Shown in pieces: positions 33,603-44,498 of a stretch of 64,000 nt of DNA. The notes under the pieces were generated by a model. It was not told where the DNA came from. It did no database searches and saw nothing but the letters and a program-made list of their open reading frames with translations. Position numbers and translations under genes: made by a program. Within the stretch, counting starts at the first letter, position 1, and the number at the start of each line of letters is the position of its first letter. This DNA is from Neomoorella carbonis (GTDB lineage Bacteria; Bacillota; DSM-521; Neomoorellales; Neomoorellaceae). Location of the stretch: contig NZ_CP136420.1 in assembly GCF_045278715.1 (NCBI RefSeq), positions 186,001 through 250,000 on the forward strand. The letters run 5' to 3'.

Positions 33603-35018
33603 ATGACCATCAAATTTGGTACCGATGGGTGGCGGGCGATCATCGCCGAGGAATTCACTTTTGCCAATGTCCGCCTGGTTACCCAGGCCGTAGCTAATTA
33701 CCTGCGGGGTGAAAAAGGGCCGGGGGAAGTTGTTATCGGTTATGATAACCGTTTCCTGGCACCGGAATTTGCCGCTGCTGCAGCCGAAGTATTGACGGGT
33801 AACGGTTTTACCGTTTACCTGCCTTCCCGGGCCGTACCAACACCCGTTACGGCTTGGGCTATTAAAAAAAATGGGGCTTTAGGCGCATTAATGCTTACGG
33901 CCAGCCATAACCCCCCTGCTTACTGCGGGCTCAAGTTTATACCCGATTATGCCGGGCCGGCCGTGCCGGCGATCACCGAAGCCATTGAAAAAGAAATAGC
34001 GGCTGTAATGGCAGGAGGTAATATTAAACGCCTGGAACTGGAGGAAGCCAGGCAAAGGGGGCTGGTAAAGGAATTAGAACCCCGGGAAGCCTACCTGGAA
34101 TACCTGCAGGGTTTAGTTGACGTGGCAGCCATCAAGCAGGCCAGGTTAAAAGTTGTCGTCGACCCCCTGTATGGCGCGGGGCTCGACTATCTGGATGAAT
34201 TTTTGCAGCGGGCCGGCTGCCAGGTACATACCATCCATAACTACCGTGACCCCCTTTTCGGCGGTTCCCTGCCTGATCCCAGCGCCCGCGGTTTAAGTGA
34301 GCTGGCCTGGCAGGTGCGCGAAACGGGAGCCGACCTGGGGCTGGCCCTCGACGGCGATGCCGACCGCTTCGGTGTTGTCGACGGGGACGGTACGTATCTT
34401 ACGGCCAATGAAGTCCTTTACCTGGTCCTGGCCCACCTGATCTTCCACCGGCAATACCGGGGACCGGTAGCCCGGACGGTAGCTACCACCCATAACCTGG
34501 ATCGCCTGGCCGCGGCCCATGGCCTGAAAGTTATTGAAACCCCGGTTGGATTTAAATATATCGGCGAGGCCCTGAGGAAGCATGATTGTATCCTGGGGGG
34601 CGAAGAGAGCGGGGGATTGAGTATCCGCGGCCACATCCCGGAAAAGGACGGCATCCTGGCCACGGCCCTGGTCGCCGAGCTCCGGGCCGTCCAGGGACGC
34701 AGCCTTAAAAGTATCCTGGCGGATTTACAGGAGCGCCACGGCCGGCTGGTCAGCCGGCGGCTGGACCTCAAGGTAGCCCCGGATGTCAAAGCGCGGGTTT
34801 TAAAGGAACTGCCGGATTTTACCCCGGCCAAAATTGCCGGCGTCCCGGTGACCGGGCGCCTGGCAGTTGACGGGGTTAAATTCCTCCTGGCTGACGGCAG
34901 CTGGATCTTGCTCCGGCCGTCGGGCACGGAACCTCTCCTGCGTTTATATGTGGAGGCACCCGGTGACGAGCGCCTCCATCTCTTCCAGGAAGACATAATT
35001 TCCGCCCTTAAGCTTTAA
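33603..35018 (+). CDS. phosphoglucomutase/phosphomannomutase family protein
   Basis: 471 residues from ATG 33603 (GGAGGTGG upstream). Alpha-D-phosphohexomutase family with the phospho-Ser101 loop LTASHNPPAYCG, metal-binding DGDADRFG (250-257), sugar-binding GGEESGG and the phosphate-binding RPSGTEPLLRLYVE. It interconverts hexose 1- and 6-phosphates for wall sugars. Exact sugar preference (Glc, Man, GlcN) cannot be told. It shares a leader motif with the TagO-like gene, so coordinate control is plausible. Confidence 0.93.
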   Translation: MTIKFGTDGWRAIIAEEFTFANVRLVTQAVANYLRGEKGPGEVVIGYDNRFLAPEFAAAAAEVLTGNGFTVYLPSRAVPTPVTAWAIKKNGALGALMLTASHNPPAYCGLKFIPDYAGPAVPAITEAIEKEIAAVMAGGNIKRLELEEARQRGLVKELEPREAYLEYLQGLVDVAAIKQARLKVVVDPLYGAGLDYLDEFLQRAGCQVHTIHNYRDPLFGGSLPDPSARGLSELAWQVRETGADLGLALDGDADRFGVVDGDGTYLTANEVLYLVLAHLIFHRQYRGPVARTVATTHNLDRLAAAHGLKVIETPVGFKYIGEALRKHDCILGGEESGGLSIRGHIPEKDGILATALVAELRAVQGRSLKSILADLQERHGRLVSRRLDLKVAPDVKARVLKELPDFTPAKIAGVPVTGRLAVDGVKFLLADGSWILLRPSGTEPLLRLYVEAPGDERLHLFQEDIISALKL

Positions 35019-35172
35019 AGTACCTGTTATATTCGTCGGCCGAAAGTTCCCGGTAACAGCTGGGACATAATGCCCCTTTGCCGGGAACTTCAACGGCATT
35101 TTCCAGGCCGAAGCGCTCCATAAAGCTTAAAGAAGCGCCACAGCGCAGGCAGGCATCGCTGGCGGCCGGCAT
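35008..35172 (-). CDS. 54-residue zinc-ribbon protein
   Basis: ATG 35172 has an ideal AAAGGAGGTGATCTAG ribosome site. The product has CLRCGA near the N-terminus and CPSCYREL at 36-43, a CxxC...CxxC pair typical of a small zinc ribbon, followed by SADEYNRYFKA. The stop lies inside the 3' end of the mutase gene (11 bp antisense overlap). Family not recognised; small zinc proteins of this kind often act as regulators or chaperones. Confidence 0.78.
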   Translation of the reverse strand: MPAASDACLRCGASLSFMERFGLENAVEVPGKGALCPSCYRELSADEYNRYFKA

Positions 35173-35226
35173 CTAGATCACCTCCTTTCACCACAGGCTA
35201 CCCCTGCCGCATAGGATGGAGCAGGG

Positions 35227-35664
35227 GTGAGTGACGTGGGCTACCAGGCACCGGTAATCTTGCTGTCTGCTGTTGTCTTCCTGGTCCTGGCCTATGGGTC
35301 GTTCTGGCGGCAGCAAAAAGAATTAACCGTAAACTATCCATCCCTGGCCCTGCTAGTGGGTAACCAGGAAGAATTTCTCGAAGGGATCTTGCGTCGTTTC
35401 TGGTGGTGGTGCTACTGGTACGGTTTGCCATGGAGGTTAGTGGTGATTATTGATGCTCAGGCAAAGGCGTCTCTTGCTATCTTGCGCCATTTTTTTTATC
35501 CCTATCCCTTTTTCCGGGTAATTTACGCCCGGGAAGAAGCGCTTTTAACGCTGGAATTTACGGTTGGCGTTGGCGGGCGGCAGGCGTATTTTTTAGATAT
35601 TCGGACAGAACGAGATTTTAATTCTACCTGGACCAGGATCTGCCGGACCTGCCTAAAAAAATAA
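35227..35664 (+). CDS. hypothetical membrane-anchored protein
   Basis: 145 residues from GTG 35227. One N-terminal membrane segment (VILLSAVVFLVLAYGSFW) precedes a soluble part (LALLVGNQEEFLEGILRRF, RLVVIIDAQAKASLAIL). The second part loosely resembles the start of a GT-A glycosyltransferase (LVxNQE then VVxxDxxSxD), but it lacks a complete DxD and is far too short. Not assigned. Confidence 0.65.
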   Translation: MSDVGYQAPVILLSAVVFLVLAYGSFWRQQKELTVNYPSLALLVGNQEEFLEGILRRFWWWCYWYGLPWRLVVIIDAQAKASLAILRHFFYPYPFFRVIYAREEALLTLEFTVGVGGRQAYFLDIRTERDFNSTWTRICRTCLKK

Positions 35665-35735
35665 ATTGACGGAAGGAAAAAATAACCCTGGTGGCGAAAT
35701 AGACTGCCAGAGTCAAGTTTAAGGAGAGCGGATTC

Positions 35736-36806
35736 ATGAACGTAGGGCGCAGCCGGGAGGGGTGGCTGGCGGGTTTAACCCTGACGGTGGGAGGGGTACT
35801 TTTAACCCTGGCAGGTCCACCGGGCCCGGCTGTCTGGTGGGGTTTAAGCTGGAGTATAATCAACGGTCTGGTCCTGGTAACCAGAACCTTTTTTAGAAGC
35901 CGGCAGGGGCAATTCTTCCTCCTGGGAGTCAACCTCGTCCTGGCCGGCAGCTGGTTATTTGCCGGGGGCGGGGCGGGTACCCATCTTTTTCCTTTCCTGC
36001 TGCTTTTGCCCCTGCTAGTGCCCCTTTACCTGGGCCAGAAGCAGGTTGTTGTTGCAGGCCTGGTGATGGTTCTATTTCTTGGACTGTACTGGTATATTAA
36101 GGCTGGGCTGCCATTAAACAGTAATTCCCTGGCCCTCTGGGGAGGCTGGATTACCCTGGCAGGTTTTTGCTTTTTCGCCTGGCTCAAAATGTTCGAGGAA
36201 GCTCTTAAGGTTTCTTCCCTGCAGGCCGAGGTGGACCACTGGCGTCGGGAATATAAACGCTCCCTTTCCCAGCTGGCTGCTGTGGAGTTAATGGCCGTGA
36301 CCGACGACTTGACCGGGCTTTTTAATTATCGCTACTTTGAGCAGAGCCTGGAGCGGTTGTTAAGCCCCCAGCAACAGGTGCGGTTCCTCGCTGTTTTAAT
36401 GGTGGATGTTGATCATTTCAAAGAAATCAACGACTCTTACGGCCACCTGGTTGGTAACCGCGTGCTGGCGGAGATAGCGGCCATCTTAAAAGAACACACC
36501 CGGGAACAGGATATTGTCACCCGCTTCGGCGGCGAAGAATTCGCCATTATTCTGCCCGGTACCGACTACCGGGGGGGCCTTCAGGTGGCGGAAAGAATAC
36601 GCCGGGCCATAGCTGAACATAGCTTCAATAAAGAAGGGGCGCCCGTTCGCCTGACAGTAAGTACCGGCATGGCCGTCTGGCCAGAAGACGGGCTTACTAA
36701 GGAGGAACTGGTCGCCCGGGCCGATCTTGCCCTTTACCAGGCCAAGACCAGGGGGCGCAACAGCGTCTGCCCGTACCGGCTGATAAAAACCGAAGCCGGG
36801 CCTTAA
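35736..36806 (+). CDS. membrane diguanylate cyclase (GGDEF)
   Basis: 356 residues. About five or six N-terminal membrane segments (to residue about 150) form a putative sensor, then a short coiled coil and a GGDEF domain with active-site RFGGEEFAIILPG and the conserved AVTDDLTGLFNYRYFE start. It should make cyclic di-GMP from GTP at the membrane. Start ATG 35736 follows AAGGAGAG. No EAL domain is present. Confidence 0.92.
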   Translation: MNVGRSREGWLAGLTLTVGGVLLTLAGPPGPAVWWGLSWSIINGLVLVTRTFFRSRQGQFFLLGVNLVLAGSWLFAGGGAGTHLFPFLLLLPLLVPLYLGQKQVVVAGLVMVLFLGLYWYIKAGLPLNSNSLALWGGWITLAGFCFFAWLKMFEEALKVSSLQAEVDHWRREYKRSLSQLAAVELMAVTDDLTGLFNYRYFEQSLERLLSPQQQVRFLAVLMVDVDHFKEINDSYGHLVGNRVLAEIAAILKEHTREQDIVTRFGGEEFAIILPGTDYRGGLQVAERIRRAIAEHSFNKEGAPVRLTVSTGMAVWPEDGLTKEELVARADLALYQAKTRGRNSVCPYRLIKTEAGP

Positions 36807-36882
36807 ACCCGCTTGTTTTGAAGAAGCCTGTGAGAGAACTTTTTCAAAGGAATCATTTCGCTTTATTTCCGAGGAGGGCGGG

Positions 36883-38685
36883 TTGACGGTGGAGGGGAGT
36901 TATGCGCCGGTTTTTTGCTGGCTGGGGGTTGTGTACCTGGTCTGGGGAGACCGGTCCGGCCGGGTAGGGATCAGCCATAACCCCGGGCTGGACCGTACCT
37001 TCTGGCTGCAATACGGCTACCGGCACTTCGCGTTGTTAACGCCGCCATTACCCCTGGGTACGGCGGCTTTTTTATGCGCATGGTTGCAGCGCTATCTGCC
37101 TTTAAAAGGGGAGCCACCGTGGCAGGAGGCCAGGGCCCTGATAAACAAAGCCCGGTTGAAACTGGGCCTGCCTCCCTGGCCTTTGCCGGTTAATGACTTG
37201 CCCTCCCCCCGCCCGGCGCCGGCGCAAGCAGAGCTGGCCCTGGTGCAAAAAAACCTGGCCGGCCGGATCCTCTGGCGGGAAGAAATAGCCATGGCCCTGG
37301 CGGAAAAGAAAGAGGCAGTAACTACTCCCCTGGAAGACCTTCTTCACTGGCTCTACCTGGCGGGGGAGGTAACCCTCCTGCCGGGAGTTGGTTATGACCC
37401 CAATGGTGAGCCCCGCTGCCGGCGTTGTGGCCAGGCCTCAAGGTTATTAAAGGTAGCCTGCAGTGCCTGCGGGAGTGGGGACTGCCTTGTCTGTGAAGGG
37501 TGCCTTACCATGGGACAGGCCCGCCGTTGCCGCCCCCTGTATGCCCGTCCCTGGCCGGCCCGGCGGGCAACGGGAAGGCCCGGCTTGGATGCCCGTCCCC
37601 GTCTCAAGTTTCCCCTGACACCGGCCCAGGTGGACGCCTACCGGGAAGCAGAAAACTTTGTTTTCCGGGGAAGGGAAAAGGAGTGTTTACTCTGGGCCGC
37701 CTGCGGCGCCGGTAAAACGGAGGTGGCCTGCGGAACTATTGCCGCGGCTTTGAGCCTGGGGAAAACCATTCTTTATGCCTGTCCCCGCCGGGAGATAATC
37801 CGGGAGCTGCAGGCACGGCTAACATCTATCTGGCCGGAGCTGCGTATCCTTGCTCTCTATGGCGGGAGTCCGGGTAAATTCGGCGAGGCTGACATTATCC
37901 TGGCTACCACTCACCAATCCTTACGCTTTTACCGCCGTTTTGACCTGGTAATACTCGATGAAGTCGATGCCTTTCCCCTATCCGAGGACCCCATGCTTTA
38001 TTATGCTGTTGAACGGGCCCGTCGGGAAGACGGCCAAGCCCTGTTATTGACCGCTACCCCACCGCCCGGGCTGGTAGACCGGGTGAGGCGCCGGCAGGTG
38101 AAGGTGATTTACCTGCCGGCCAGGCACCACGGCCATCCCCTGCCGGTACCGGAAATCCTCCGGGATCCTTTTTTAAGCCAGCCTGGTGCCAGGCCCCTCC
38201 CCCGCATCCTGGTCAATTGTTTGGACCAGACCATGGCGGAAAATGCCCGGCTTATTATATTTGTCCCGGCTGTTAAACTGGTAGAAGAAGTAGCTGCCTG
38301 GCTCTTACAGGAACGCCCGGGGCCGGACCCCAACCGGCCCTGGGTGCAGGGTTGTTATGCCGCCCACCCCAGGCGGGATGCAATTATCGCCGCCTTTCGC
38401 CGGGGAGAGTTTTCCGTTTTGGTGGCGACTACTGTTATGGAGCGGGGGATTACCATTCCTCGCCTTAATGTCCTGGTGCTTTATGCTGATGAAGAAAGGG
38501 TTTTTACTGTCAATACCCTGATCCAGATGGCCGGGCGCGTCGGTCGTTCACCGGTCTACCCCACCGGTCGGGTATGGTTTCTGGCCAGGCGCATTAGCCC
38601 GGCCATGGCCGCAGCCCGCCGCCAGATCCAGGAGTTCAACCATCTCGCCCGCCGGCGGGGATACTTGCAGGCTGAAGAGAAGTGA
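36883..38685 (+). CDS. comFA: ComFA-like DNA helicase
   Basis: 600 residues from TTG 36883 (GAGGAGGG upstream). A long N-terminal region leads to a four-or-more-cysteine zinc motif (CRRCGQ...CSACGSGDCLVCEGC). The superfamily 2 helicase core has Walker A AACGAGKTE, Walker B LDEVDAF, TATPPP and QMAGRVGRS (motif VI). ComFA is the ATP-driven translocase for inward movement of transforming DNA. It is larger than Bacillus ComFA (about 460 residues) because of the N-terminal extension. comFC follows 13 bp later. Confidence 0.92.
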   Translation: MTVEGSYAPVFCWLGVVYLVWGDRSGRVGISHNPGLDRTFWLQYGYRHFALLTPPLPLGTAAFLCAWLQRYLPLKGEPPWQEARALINKARLKLGLPPWPLPVNDLPSPRPAPAQAELALVQKNLAGRILWREEIAMALAEKKEAVTTPLEDLLHWLYLAGEVTLLPGVGYDPNGEPRCRRCGQASRLLKVACSACGSGDCLVCEGCLTMGQARRCRPLYARPWPARRATGRPGLDARPRLKFPLTPAQVDAYREAENFVFRGREKECLLWAACGAGKTEVACGTIAAALSLGKTILYACPRREIIRELQARLTSIWPELRILALYGGSPGKFGEADIILATTHQSLRFYRRFDLVILDEVDAFPLSEDPMLYYAVERARREDGQALLLTATPPPGLVDRVRRRQVKVIYLPARHHGHPLPVPEILRDPFLSQPGARPLPRILVNCLDQTMAENARLIIFVPAVKLVEEVAAWLLQERPGPDPNRPWVQGCYAAHPRRDAIIAAFRRGEFSVLVATTVMERGITIPRLNVLVLYADEERVFTVNTLIQMAGRVGRSPVYPTGRVWFLARRISPAMAAARRQIQEFNHLARRRGYLQAEEK

Positions 38686-38698
38686 GGGGAGGCGTCTG

Positions 38699-39424
38699 AT
38701 GCTTTTCTCCTGGCTCTTTCCCCGGCTTAAATCCTGTGTTTGGTGCGGCCGGCCGGCACCCGGGGGAGGCTTTTGTACCGGCTGCCGGCAGCAGCTCCTG
38801 GCCTGGCGGCAGCACTATCGTCCCTGCCTTTACTGCGGCCGCCTTCTGCCGCTGGGAAAGGAGGCGGCCTGTTCTCAGTGCCGGGAGGAGTTGCCCCCCT
38901 TCCAGAGGGCCCGGGCTGCAGGCCCTTACCAGGGGTTATTGAAAGAAATGATCTGGGCCTTCAAGTACCAGGGTCGTCGCTCCCTGGCTATCCCCCTGGG
39001 ACACCTTTTGGCCGGGGTAGTTGTCAGGGAGCTGGGGCCGGGGCGTCCTGACCTGGTAATCCCGGTCCCCCTCACCCGTGCCCGCCTGCGGGTGCGGGCC
39101 TTTAACCAGGCTGAGCTCCTGGCCCTGGTCCTGGGGCGGGAACTGGGCCTGCCGGTTGACGGGGATGTATTATTCAGGATCAGGGAAACAGCGCCCCAGG
39201 TCAACCTTTCCCGGAGGTCCAGGTGGCAGAATTTGGCCGGCGCTTTCCAGGTAGCAGCACCGGGTAAAATAACAGGGCGCCGCTTGCTCCTGGTGGATGA
39301 TGTCCTGACCACCGGGGCAACGGCCAGCGCCTGTACCCGTGCCCTGCTGGCTGCGGGAGCCGCCGGTGTGGCTGTGGTTACCCTGGCTACGGGGATCGAA
39401 AATCTTCCCTTCTTTTCAGCATAG
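38699..39424 (+). CDS. comFC: ComFC-like phosphoribosyltransferase domain protein
   Basis: 241 residues. N-terminal zinc-binding cysteines (CVWCGRP...CTGCRQQ...CLYCGR...CSQCREE) and a C-terminal type I phosphoribosyltransferase with the PRPP loop LLLVDDVLTTGATASACTRAL. ComFC/ComF is needed for DNA uptake in competence. Order comFA-comFC with a 13-bp gap is as in Bacillus. Together they suggest natural transformability. Confidence 0.93.
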   Translation: MLFSWLFPRLKSCVWCGRPAPGGGFCTGCRQQLLAWRQHYRPCLYCGRLLPLGKEAACSQCREELPPFQRARAAGPYQGLLKEMIWAFKYQGRRSLAIPLGHLLAGVVVRELGPGRPDLVIPVPLTRARLRVRAFNQAELLALVLGRELGLPVDGDVLFRIRETAPQVNLSRRSRWQNLAGAFQVAAPGKITGRRLLLVDDVLTTGATASACTRALLAAGAAGVAVVTLATGIENLPFFSA

Positions 39425-39517
39425 TTAGCTATAGCAAATACTTACCTCGACAAAATTTTAGGCCTTCCACATCTCCGTCCACAGTTCCAGGGCAGAGATT
39501 GCAACTTATTAACAGGG

Positions 39518-39535
39518 TTATCCACTTTATCCACA
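39518..39535 (+). promoter_or_regulatory. two abutting DnaA-box-like 9-mers
   Basis: TTATCCACT (39518-39526) is followed directly by the consensus DnaA box TTATCCACA (39527-39535). They lie in the 279-bp gap before the cold shock gene, which also contains an AT-rich stretch. They may be a titration or regulatory site; no dnaA, dnaN or gidA is nearby to suggest an origin. Confidence 0.45.
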
Positions 39536-39703
39536 GGTTTGGAGACCACTAAACAAGTTTACGAAAGCTGATTTCGACATCCAAAAAATGGCAAAATCAG
39601 TTAAGGGTGATATTTGACAGCCAACTATAACCATGTTAAGATGGAATTGCTTGAGGGTGCTCCCGGCCTCAAGGGAGAATATTTTAGGAGGAATGCTGAT
39701 ATA

Positions 39704-39901
39704 ATGCTCGGCAAGGTTAAATGGTTTAGCCCGGAGAAAGGTTACGGTTTTATTGAAAAGGAAGACGGCAAGGACGTCTTCGTGCACTTCTCCGCCATCC
39801 AGGGCGAAGGTTTTAAAACCCTGACTGAGGGGCAGGCGGTGGAATTTGACATTGTCGAAGGGCCCCGCGGTCCCCAGGCAGCCAATGTGATTAAACTGTA
39901 G
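39704..39901 (+). CDS. cold shock protein (CspA family)
   Basis: 65 residues from ATG 39704 (TAGGAGGAATG upstream). One OB-fold with RNP1 KGYGFIEKEDG and RNP2 DVFVHFSAI; starts MLGKVKWFSPEKG. Binds single-stranded nucleic acid as an RNA chaperone. The 5' leader has a hairpin made from CTTGAGG/CCTCAAG (39650-39673), which could mediate temperature control as in other csp genes. Confidence 0.96.
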   Translation: MLGKVKWFSPEKGYGFIEKEDGKDVFVHFSAIQGEGFKTLTEGQAVEFDIVEGPRGPQAANVIKL

Positions 39902-39903
39902 CC

Positions 39904-39943
39904 TACCAGGCCCCGGCTTGTGCCGGGGCCTTGCTGGTATTTT
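39904..39943 (+). terminator. terminator after the cold shock gene
   Basis: TACCAG/CTGGTA and GGCCCCGGC/GCCGGGGCC form a long stem with a 3-nt interior bulge, then TTTT. Confidence 0.7.
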
Positions 39944-40019
39944 AAAGGCGGGCGGCAGGAATTTGCCCTCCTGTGGGGAATAATATCTATACGGACCAGA
40001 AAGGAGTGCTTTGGGAAGG

Positions 40020-40544
40020 ATGGAAATCATCATCCGCGGCAAAAACTTTCCGGTAACCGACGCCTTAAAACAGTATATCGAAAAAAGGCTGGGCAAAATT
40101 GAGCGGTACCTGGAAGGAGTGGAGGAAGTCCAGGTTAATCTATCGGTGAATCGGGACTCCCATGTTGTGGAAGTAACTATTCCCCTCAATGGTTACCTGC
40201 TGCGGGGGGAAGAGGCCACCGGTGACATGTACGGCTCTGTTGACCTGGTAGTGGAAAAGCTGGAAAAGCAGATTGAAAAATATAAAACCAAACTGGCCAG
40301 GAAGCTGAAGAACGGCACCTTAAAGGAATTACCGGCCGAAAATCCAGAAGAAGCCACTTCCGAACCGAAATTAATCAGGACCAAGCGCTTTCCCATCAAA
40401 CCCATGCCGGTGGAAGAAGCCATCCTGCAGATGAACTTGCTGGGACATAATTTCTTTGTCTTTTCCAATGCGGAAACGGAAGAGGTTAACGTCCTTTACC
40501 GCCGCCGGGATGGTAACTACGGTTTAATTGAGCCGGAATATTAA
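40020..40544 (+). CDS. hpf: long-form ribosome hibernation promoting factor
   Basis: 174 residues from ATG 40020; a TTG at 40011 lies nearer the AAAGGAG site and could be the true start. N-terminal HPF/RaiA domain (MEIIIRGKNFPVTDALKQYI, RLGKIERYL), linker, and a C-terminal dimerisation domain (KRFPIKPMPVEEAILQMNLL) that marks the long form. It dimerises 70S ribosomes into inactive 100S particles in stationary phase. A terminator follows; secA is two genes downstream, an arrangement common in Firmicutes. Confidence 0.95.
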   Translation: MEIIIRGKNFPVTDALKQYIEKRLGKIERYLEGVEEVQVNLSVNRDSHVVEVTIPLNGYLLRGEEATGDMYGSVDLVVEKLEKQIEKYKTKLARKLKNGTLKELPAENPEEATSEPKLIRTKRFPIKPMPVEEAILQMNLLGHNFFVFSNAETEEVNVLYRRRDGNYGLIEPEY

Positions 40545-40575
40545 TACAATAACAAAAGACATTTGAAGATTTTGG

Positions 40576-40613
40576 GAGATATTGGTCGCATTTTAACCAT
40601 ATCTCTTTTTTTT
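40576..40613 (+). terminator. terminator after hpf
   Basis: GAGATAT (40576-40582) pairs with ATATCTC (40599-40605), with further pairing of inner GGT/ACC, followed by eight T. Confidence 0.85.
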
Positions 40614-40688
40614 GTCCATATTTTTCCCTTGTGTAGCAGGGAATTTTATCCCGCCCGCGAATTATAGATCCGGAAATTAGAGAGATAG

Positions 40689-41387
40689 GTGAGGGATTTG
40701 ACGGAGGCGAAGCAGGCACCGGAAGTTGCCGCTTATGAAAGGGTAATTTGTCAGATAAAGGATGTCCTGGGAGCGCGGCTGGTAACAGCTCCAGATGGGA
40801 CTATCAGCGAAATACATATCATGGCCGCGAGCAACCGTAATCCCAAGCAGATTGTCCGCGACGTAGAATCGGCCCTTCTTATTCAGCTGGGAGTTACCGT
40901 TGACCATAAAAAAATCAGTGTAGTCCAGGTAGATGAACGGGAGTTAACGGGAGAGGTGGCTGAAGCTAAGGCCCCTTACCGGGCAACATGTATACCCCTG
41001 CGCGTTGTGAGCATAAATTTCTTTACCCGGGGCCTGGAAGCCGAGGCGACAGTTGAGCTGGAAGCCGTTTTTGGTGGTGCTATTTACCAGGGGTATGCCT
41101 GCGGGCCCAATACACCGGCGCGTCATCTCTGGCTGGTGGCAGATGCTACCCTGAATGCCATTGAAAAGTCGAGCTGCGGCATGTGGCATCTGGCCCTGGA
41201 AGACCTGGTGCTGGTGGAAGTAGCTCATCGCCGGGCCGTCGTGTGCGTAATTGTTTTAGTTAGTCAGGCAGGATATGAATACCTGGCCGGTGTGGCCCTG
41301 GTTAAAGGGGATGACCGCCAGGCCGCCGCTGAGGCTATCCTGAAGGCCCTTAAGTGTCGCTCTTGTGGATACAGGCTGGAAAGATAA
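40689..41387 (+). CDS. conserved-looking hypothetical protein upstream of secA
   Basis: About 232 residues; start GTG 40689 or TTG 40698, neither with perfect spacing. The N-terminal about 80 residues look like a small alpha/beta domain (YERVICQIKDVLGARLVTAPDGTISEIHI, NRNPKQIVRDVESALL, VDHKKISVVQVDE). The rest has repeated hydrophobic beta strands and ends in a CRSCGY knuckle. No membrane segment. Not recognised. The secA promoter begins 29 bp after its stop. Confidence 0.78.
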   Translation: MRDLTEAKQAPEVAAYERVICQIKDVLGARLVTAPDGTISEIHIMAASNRNPKQIVRDVESALLIQLGVTVDHKKISVVQVDERELTGEVAEAKAPYRATCIPLRVVSINFFTRGLEAEATVELEAVFGGAIYQGYACGPNTPARHLWLVADATLNAIEKSSCGMWHLALEDLVLVEVAHRRAVVCVIVLVSQAGYEYLAGVALVKGDDRQAAAEAILKALKCRSCGYRLER

Positions 41388-41415
41388 AAATTCCACAGGC
41401 CAGGCCAAACCTTAA

Positions 41416-41444
41416 TTGCTCCTGGAACCGATTCGTGTTACAAT
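41416..41444 (+). promoter_or_regulatory. secA promoter
   Basis: TTGCTC (41416-41421), 17 bp, TACAAT (41439-41444); leader of about 65 nt to the secA start. Confidence 0.65.
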
Positions 41445-41471
41445 ATAAACGATAAGGTTTATCCTTTATGG

Positions 41472-41495
41472 AAAGGAACCGGCATGGTTCCTTTT
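41472..41495 (+). terminator. hairpin in the secA leader, possible attenuator
   Basis: AAAGGAACC (41472-41480) pairs perfectly with GGTTCCTTT (41486-41494) over a 5-nt loop, followed by TATATT, 21 nt before the secA start. The weak T-run leaves attenuator versus simple mRNA-stabilising stem open. Confidence 0.5.
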
Positions 41496-41515
41496 ATATT
41501 GAGGTGACATAAATA

Positions 41516-44203
<2,688 letters not shown>

Positions 44204-44253
44204 GGGGAAACTTTTATAGAGCTAATGCCTACGCTAGGAACAATGAAAATTAG

Positions 44254-44464
44254 GGCTAGCTTTAGTTTGGAGCGAGCGACTTGGCCCGAGTGGCAAAGCG
44301 GCCGCAGGCTGTGCCGGAGAGCGATGGCGGGGCCGAGGACAGCGAGGCCTTCGGCCGGCCTTTGAGGCAAGGATGCCGAATAGGCCGGGAACCCCGCCTG
44401 AGCCGAAGGCTGAGCCTTAGGCCGCTCCGCGAGGGTCAGGGAGCGAGCGAAAACAAAGCTAGCC
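44254..44464. repeat. 211-bp GC-rich structured non-coding element
   Basis: The segment is bounded by inverted repeats GGCTAGCTTTaGTTT (44254-44268) and AAAACAAAGCTAGCC (44450-44464). Just inside it carries a direct repeat GGAGCGAGCGA (44269-44279 and 44440-44450). The interior is rich in GGCC/GGCCGG self-complementary words. The short open frame across it has no ribosome site or plausible protein. It could be a structured RNA or a small non-autonomous mobile repeat. Nothing else is seen between secA and prfB. Confidence 0.55.
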
Positions 44465-44498
44465 AGCAAAGAAGCTATTTTTGGGGAGTGATTTTACC

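Noticed and set aside
35227..35664. glycosyltransferase
   Set aside because: The NQEE/VVIIDA similarity is suggestive, but the protein is too short and lacks a DxD motif.
39425..39703. replication origin
   Set aside because: Only two DnaA-like boxes and no dnaA, dnaN, gyr or gid genes nearby.
44204..44498. tRNA, rRNA or known ncRNA gene
   Set aside because: No cloverleaf, T-loop signature or rRNA-like conserved word was found; kept as an unknown structured element.
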